Part shown: positions 22,532 to 26,146 of the stretch, in pieces
Numbering within the stretch: the stretch's first letter is position 1
Layout of the letters: each line of letters starts with the position of its first letter
Notes under the pieces: generated by a model
Told to the model about the DNA's origin: nothing
Database searches by the model: none
Seen by the model: the letters and a program-made list of their open reading frames with translations, nothing else
Made by a program: the position numbers and the translations under genes
NCBI GenBank assembly: GCA_965363355.1
Contig: CBDTTM010000013.1
Location: 1 to 26,146, forward strand
Source of the DNA: CBDTTM01 sp965363355
GTDB lineage: Bacteria > Bacillota > Negativicutes > Selenomonadales > Selenomonadaceae
Reading direction: 5' to 3'
DNA length: 26,146 nt

Positions 22532-23191
22532 ATATTACAGCGAGTTTCTTTTAAGGATCAAGTGTATGAATACTTAAAAAAAGCAATCGTAAATGGCGAC
22601 TTGAAAGTTGGAGAGATTTATTCGGAGCAGATGTTTGCTGACCAACTAGATATTTCACGAACTCCGGTACGAGAAGCAGTTCTACAGCTTAAACATGAAA
22701 ACATGCTTGAGGTGTATAACAACCGCGGTATCATGGTCAAGCCGCTCTTGTTTGAAGATGTGCAGATGATCATTCAAACGAGAATTGCTATTGAAGGTTA
22801 TAGTATTCGTTATTTGACGCAAAGGATCCAAACGCCTGAGGCGCAGGCAGTACTCCAAAAGATGGAAGCTTGTCTTGTTCATGAAGCAGATATCCAGGCA
22901 AAAGGTGCTGATGTCTATGAATTCATGAAATCCGATGTTGAGTTTCATGGCCTTGGCATAGGGTTCATGCGCAATGATTATTTTAGCAAAACTATAGATA
23001 TGCTGCGCTCGCGTCTAGAGAAGGCCACAGTCGGTTCTTTGAAGCTTAAGAATCGTACAGCAATGACACTGGCAGAACACGAGCAGATCATCGAGCATAT
23101 ACGAACTGGCGATGCTGAAGCAGCATATATCGCTTTTGAGCATCACATGGATGTTACCGAAAAAATCATGAAACATTGTCGATTGGACTAA
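22532..23191 (+). CDS. GntR family regulator, FadR subfamily
   Basis: Dimeric repressor or activator that senses a small metabolite. N-terminal winged helix (QVYEYLKKAIVNGDLKVGE, then recognition region DISRTPVREAVLQL), C-terminal FCD helical domain with the likely metal-binding histidines (EFHGLG, EHEQIIEHI, HHMD). The first ordinary start codon is GTG at 22562, with AAGGA only 4 bases away. That start would cut into the first helix. Ten in-frame codons upstream, GGGGGA stands 6-7 bases before an ATA at 22532, giving the family-like start (M)LQRVSFKDQVYEYL. I mark the longer form but both are possible. Operator copies suggest it represses itself and controls the garR-kinase-aldolase genes that follow. 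Confidence 0.85.
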   Translation: MLQRVSFKDQVYEYLKKAIVNGDLKVGEIYSEQMFADQLDISRTPVREAVLQLKHENMLEVYNNRGIMVKPLLFEDVQMIIQTRIAIEGYSIRYLTQRIQTPEAQAVLQKMEACLVHEADIQAKGADVYEFMKSDVEFHGLGIGFMRNDYFSKTIDMLRSRLEKATVGSLKLKNRTAMTLAEHEQIIEHIRTGDAEAAYIAFEHHMDVTEKIMKHCRLD

Positions 23192-23197
23192 GCACAG

Positions 23198-23236
23198 CAG
23201 AATAAAATATAAAAAGGTGTTTTATTCTGAATTTTT
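23198..23236 (+). terminator. Weak AU-rich terminator after gntR
   Basis: CAGAATAAAA (23198-23207) pairs with TTTTATTCTG (23220-23229), followed by AATTTTT. The stem is nearly all A-T, so it may be leaky. Confidence 0.45.
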
Positions 23237-23290
23237 AGTAGTATGCTACATACAAGTTGATTATTTAGTAGTGTGCTACGCACAGGTTGA
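23236..23290 (+). promoter_or_regulatory. Tandem operators before garR (copies 2 and 3)
   Basis: GTAGTATGCTAC (23238-23249) and GTAGTGTGCTAC (23268-23279) sit in a direct repeat with a 30-bp period, about three helical turns. The flanks are also similar (TTTAGTAG before, ACARGTTGA after). Copy 1 lies over the gntR promoter. The spacing suits side-by-side binding of two dimers. Confidence 0.7.
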
Positions 23291-23344
23291 ATTTTCTGAA
23301 TCATATTTCAGTTAATATAAATCAAAAAATAAGGGGGACTTTTT

Positions 23345-24241
23345 ATGTCAAGAGTTGGGTTTATTGGTTTAGGGATCATGGGACGGCCGATGGTGTTGAA
23401 TTTGTTGAAAGCTGGTATTGAAACTACGGTTTACGATGTCAACCCAAAAGCAATGGAAGCATTGTGCGAAGCCGGAGCTAAAGCAGCAGCTTCCCCGAAA
23501 GAATTAGCTGCAGGAAATGATGTAGTCATCACGATGGTTCCAAACGGACAGATCGTTTTAGCATTGCTTGAAGGTGAAAATGGCATCTTAGCTGGTGTCA
23601 AGCCAGGTACGGTATTGGTTGATATGAGTTCAGTCTCACCGGTCGATTCACAAAAGTTTGCTAAGCTGGCAGCTGAGAAAGAATGCGCTTTCCTCGATTC
23701 TCCAGTAAGTGGCGGCGAAACCGGTGCAATCAATGCGACCTTAGCTTTCATGGTTGGTGGCGACGAAGCGGTTGCAGACAAAATCAAAGATGTTTACGAT
23801 GCGATGGGAACTTCACTTACGGTCGTTGGGCCAAACGGCAGCGGTTCAGTTGCTAAGCTAGCCAATCAAATTATGGTAAACCTTAATATTGCGGCCGTAT
23901 CGGAAGCGTTGGTTCTGGCACAAAAAGCTGGAGCAGATCCGAAAAAAGTATATCAGGCTGTTCGCGGCGGCTTGGCTGGCAGTACAGTACTCGATGCTAA
24001 AGCACCGATGATGTATGAACGCAATTTCAAACCAGGCGGTACATTGGCGATTAATTTGAAGGATATCACAAATGTCATGGATTCAGCTAAGAGCCTTGAA
24101 GTTCCATTGATTCTGACGAGCCAGCTTCAACAGATCATGTTGAGCTTAAAGGCAGATGGTCATATCATGGATGATCACAGCGGTATTGTCCAGTTCTACG
24201 AAAAAATTTCCGGGGTTGAAGTAAAGGCATTTGAAAAATAA
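23345..24241 (+). CDS. garR: 2-hydroxy-3-oxopropionate reductase-like dehydrogenase
   Basis: NAD(P)-dependent beta-hydroxyacid dehydrogenase (298 residues). The Rossmann motif GLGIMG is at 8-13, the substrate-binding segment DSPVSGGETGA begins near 118, the catalytic Lys171 is in KLANQ, and the C-terminal VRGGLAGSTVLDAKAPM plus RNFKPGG closely follow E. coli GarR, which reduces tartronate semialdehyde to glycerate. In operons with a DUF1537 kinase, related enzymes (LtnD type) instead oxidise threonate or similar tetronates. The context therefore leaves the substrate open. GGGG stands 10 bases before the ATG. First gene after the tandem operators; a hairpin (24258-24265 with 24279-24286) lies between it and the kinase gene. 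Confidence 0.88.
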   Translation: MSRVGFIGLGIMGRPMVLNLLKAGIETTVYDVNPKAMEALCEAGAKAAASPKELAAGNDVVITMVPNGQIVLALLEGENGILAGVKPGTVLVDMSSVSPVDSQKFAKLAAEKECAFLDSPVSGGETGAINATLAFMVGGDEAVADKIKDVYDAMGTSLTVVGPNGSGSVAKLANQIMVNLNIAAVSEALVLAQKAGADPKKVYQAVRGGLAGSTVLDAKAPMMYERNFKPGGTLAINLKDITNVMDSAKSLEVPLILTSQLQQIMLSLKADGHIMDDHSGIVQFYEKISGVEVKAFEK

Positions 24242-24257
24242 AAACTGTTTTGGGCTG

Positions 24258-24298
24258 GCGAAAGGTTTTAGAAGAATGCCTTTCGCTGCCAAAGCAGC
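24258..24298 (+). other. Intergenic hairpins between garR and the kinase
   Basis: GCGAAAGG (24258-24265) pairs with CCTTTCGC (24279-24286). A second small stem, GCTGC/GCAGC (24285-24289 with 24294-24298), overlaps it by two bases, so the two compete slightly. There is no T tract, so it is more likely an mRNA-stabilising or processing element than a terminator. Confidence 0.45.
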
Positions 24299-24325
24299 AG
24301 GCAATAGAAGAAAGAGGTGCATAGC

Positions 24326-25750
24326 ATGGGCAAGATAGCAAAAAGTGAAGTATTTGAAAAAATTCAGGCGGTCGATGAGGCTTTAGTAAATGAAAAGCTA
24401 ACCGAAGCGTTACTTGATTTCAATAAAAAAATCATAGTGCTCGATGATGATCCAACGGGTGTACAGACCGTACACGACATTTCTGTATATACAGATTGGT
24501 CAGAAGAAAGCATTGCGGCAGGCTTTGCCGAAGAAAATGCGATGTTTTTCATTTTGACGAATTCCAGAGCTTTTTCAGCGAAGGAAACAGAAGAAGTCCA
24601 TCGTGAGATTGCCAATCGCGTTGCGGCACAGGCAAAAAAATGCGGCAGGGAATTTATGATCATCAGCCGCAGTGATTCGACGCTGCGCGGTCATTATCCA
24701 CTGGAAACCGAAGTGCTCAAGACGACATTGGAAAGCGTTGCTGGTGGAAAAACCGATGGCGAAGTCTTGATGCCATTTTTTAAAGAGGGCGGAAGATTCA
24801 CCGTAAATAATATCCACTATGTACAAGAAGGAGATTTTCTTGTTCCGGCAGGCGAAACCGAATTTGCCAAAGATAAGACGTTTTCTTACGCGGCATCAAA
24901 TATGGGCGAATATATAGAGGAAAAAACAAAAGGGGCGTATAAAGCAGCCGATGCAGCATACATATCCTTAGACGACATAAGAGCGATTAATGTCGATAAA
25001 ATCACCGAGCAGCTGCTTGCAGTCAAGGATTTCAATAAGGTCATCGTCAATGCGGTAGATTATGTCGATGTCAAAGTTTTTGCCATTGCGCTTTTGCAGG
25101 CAATGAAAGCGGGGAAAACCTTCATGTTCCGCACGGCAGCCGCTTTTACTAAAGTCATTGGCGGGGTACAAGATCAGCCACTACTCGGTAAAGCCCAATT
25201 GGTCGCCCCAAACAATGCAAATGGAGGACTCATCATCGTTGGTTCCCATGTAAAAAAGACGACGCAGCAATTGGCAGAATTGCAAAAATGCACCTATGTC
25301 AAATTCATTGAGTTCAATCATCTGCTGGTTTTGCAGCCAGAAAAATTGGAAGCTGAGTTAAAGCGCATCATAGCCGAAGCCGAAGAATGCATTAAGGCAG
25401 GGCAAACAGTTGCTGTATTTACTGGCAGAGAACGCCTGGATGTAGGCTCAGAGGAAGAATCCTTGCAGGTTTCGGTAAAGATATCAGAAGCGATTACCAG
25501 TATTGTACAGCGTCTTTCGGTACAACCGGGCTTTTTGATTGCAAAAGGCGGGATCACTTCCAGTGATGTTGGAACTAAAGGTTTATCCGTAAAAAAAGCA
25601 TTGGTCATGGGACAGGTGAAACCAGGAATTCCTGTTTGGCAAACCGGCAAAGAAGCAAAGTTTGAAAAAATGTCCTATATTATTTTCCCGGGCAATGTGG
25701 GTGAAGTCACAACCTTACGTGAAGTGGTCGATATGTTGAATGATCGCTGA
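24326..25750 (+). CDS. Four-carbon acid sugar kinase (DUF1537 family)
   Basis: ATP-dependent kinase that phosphorylates acid sugars such as threonate, erythronate or their 3-oxo forms. The N-terminal domain has the signature VLDDDPTGVQTVHDI (about 38-52) and the SRSDSTLRGHYPLE segment. The C-terminal nucleotide-binding domain has VGSHVKKTTQQL, the KGGITSSDVGTKGL loop and a final FPGNVGE strand. At 474 residues it has the family length. The frame is open from a GTG at 24317, but GAGGT stands 7 bases before the ATG at 24326, which I choose. It lies between a GarR-like dehydrogenase and a class II aldolase, so its product is likely cleaved to a triose phosphate. The exact substrate is unknown. 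Confidence 0.9.
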   Translation: MGKIAKSEVFEKIQAVDEALVNEKLTEALLDFNKKIIVLDDDPTGVQTVHDISVYTDWSEESIAAGFAEENAMFFILTNSRAFSAKETEEVHREIANRVAAQAKKCGREFMIISRSDSTLRGHYPLETEVLKTTLESVAGGKTDGEVLMPFFKEGGRFTVNNIHYVQEGDFLVPAGETEFAKDKTFSYAASNMGEYIEEKTKGAYKAADAAYISLDDIRAINVDKITEQLLAVKDFNKVIVNAVDYVDVKVFAIALLQAMKAGKTFMFRTAAAFTKVIGGVQDQPLLGKAQLVAPNNANGGLIIVGSHVKKTTQQLAELQKCTYVKFIEFNHLLVLQPEKLEAELKRIIAEAEECIKAGQTVAVFTGRERLDVGSEEESLQVSVKISEAITSIVQRLSVQPGFLIAKGGITSSDVGTKGLSVKKALVMGQVKPGIPVWQTGKEAKFEKMSYIIFPGNVGEVTTLREVVDMLNDR

Positions 25751-25781
25751 ATCAAGATTTTCGGAATAAAGGAGAAGATCT

Positions 25782-26146
25782 ATGTTAATTAATCTGAAGG
25801 CAATGCTTGACTATGCGGAAAAGAACGCATGTGCAGTTGGTTCGTTTAATGTCTATAACCTAGAATCGGTCCAAGCGGTTGTGCGCGCAGCGGAAGCTGC
25901 GCAGCAGCCGGCTATCATCTCATTTGGCGAGTCCTATACGAAGCATGCGCCGCTTGAAGTCATTGCTGAAATTGTCAAAATATACTGCACTAAATCTGAA
26001 ATACCGTTTGTTTTGCATCTTGACCATAGCAAACAATTGGAAACAATCGTGAAATCGATTCGGGCAGGTTTTACTTCGGTAATGTTCGATGGTTCAGCAC
26101 TTCCTTTGGCAGAGAATATCGCTCGTTCAAAAGAGATTGTACAGAT
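25782..26146 (+). CDS. Class II fructose-bisphosphate aldolase family protein, partial
   Basis: The first 121 residues of a zinc-dependent aldolase cut off by the window end. AAAGGAG stands 7 bases before the ATG. The N-terminal pattern matches FbaA/GatY/KbaY: a start MLINLKAMLDYAEKNACAVG, SFNVYNLES, then the HLDHS motif (about 94-98) holding the catalytic Asp and a zinc His, and AGFTSVMFDGSALP. These enzymes join or split a ketose phosphate at DHAP. The position after the kinase suggests that it cleaves the phosphorylated acid sugar or a related ketose. Without the C-terminal part I cannot name the subfamily. Confidence 0.88.
   Translation, partial: MLINLKAMLDYAEKNACAVGSFNVYNLESVQAVVRAAEAAQQPAIISFGESYTKHAPLEVIAEIVKIYCTKSEIPFVLHLDHSKQLETIVKSIRAGFTSVMFDGSALPLAENIARSKEIVQ

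Noticed and set aside
1..26146. CRISPR arrays, tRNA or rRNA genes, insertion sequences or prophage
   Set aside because: No regularly spaced repeats, no cloverleaf or rRNA sequence recognised, and no transposase, integrase or phage gene in any convincing frame.

Overview
The window looks like chromosomal DNA from an anaerobic, low- to mid-GC Firmicute. I favour a diderm Negativicutes (Selenomonas/Megasphaera-like) host, but this rests on gene content, GGAGG-type ribosome binding sites and general protein flavour recalled from memory; there is no rRNA gene to confirm it. Most genes are ordinary chromosomal genes in short operons separated by clear intrinsic terminators, many of them shared by convergent genes.

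Layout. 1-590: no gene. It holds the terminator of a gene lying to the left, a long imperfect inverted repeat (129-310) and a roughly 100-bp tandem repeat (362-556). 600-1770 (-): membrane diguanylate cyclase. 1953-4722 (-): three-gene ABC importer (lipoprotein, permease, ATPase) of the TrpXYZ-like family. 4900-5100: DnaA-box cluster and the feo promoter. 5118-7399 (+): feoA-feoB, with a His-rich insert in FeoB. 7490-8866 (-): secreted repetitive, probably beta-helical protein. 9145-10923 (+): Cache-domain chemoreceptor. 10984-11430 (-): Lrp/AsnC regulator. 11621-14859 (+): class B PBP with one PASTA domain, then alanine racemase. 14984-16595 (-): a Gdx/SugE-like SMR exporter followed by an alpha-oxoamine-synthase-like PLP enzyme. 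16858-19337 (+): serS, then a TSCPD-domain protein with a PHP (histidinol-phosphatase-like) enzyme. 19378-20043 (-): two-helix membrane protein of unknown function. 20190-22216 (+): SbmA/ABCD-type ABC half-transporter and a small membrane protein. 22532-26146 (+): FadR-type GntR regulator, GarR-like dehydrogenase, DUF1537 acid-sugar kinase and a class II aldolase cut by the window edge.

Two neighbourhoods go beyond housekeeping. The first is the SMR exporter-PLP enzyme pair: an enzyme predicted to make an aminoketone lies beside a small-cation exporter. The second is the acid-sugar catabolic locus. Three near-identical palindromes (GTAGTRTGCTAC), one over the gntR promoter and two in tandem before garR, suggest that the local GntR protein controls both itself and the pathway. 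The enzymes could oxidise an acid sugar, phosphorylate it and cleave it to triose phosphate, with an FBP-aldolase-type enzyme at the cleavage step.
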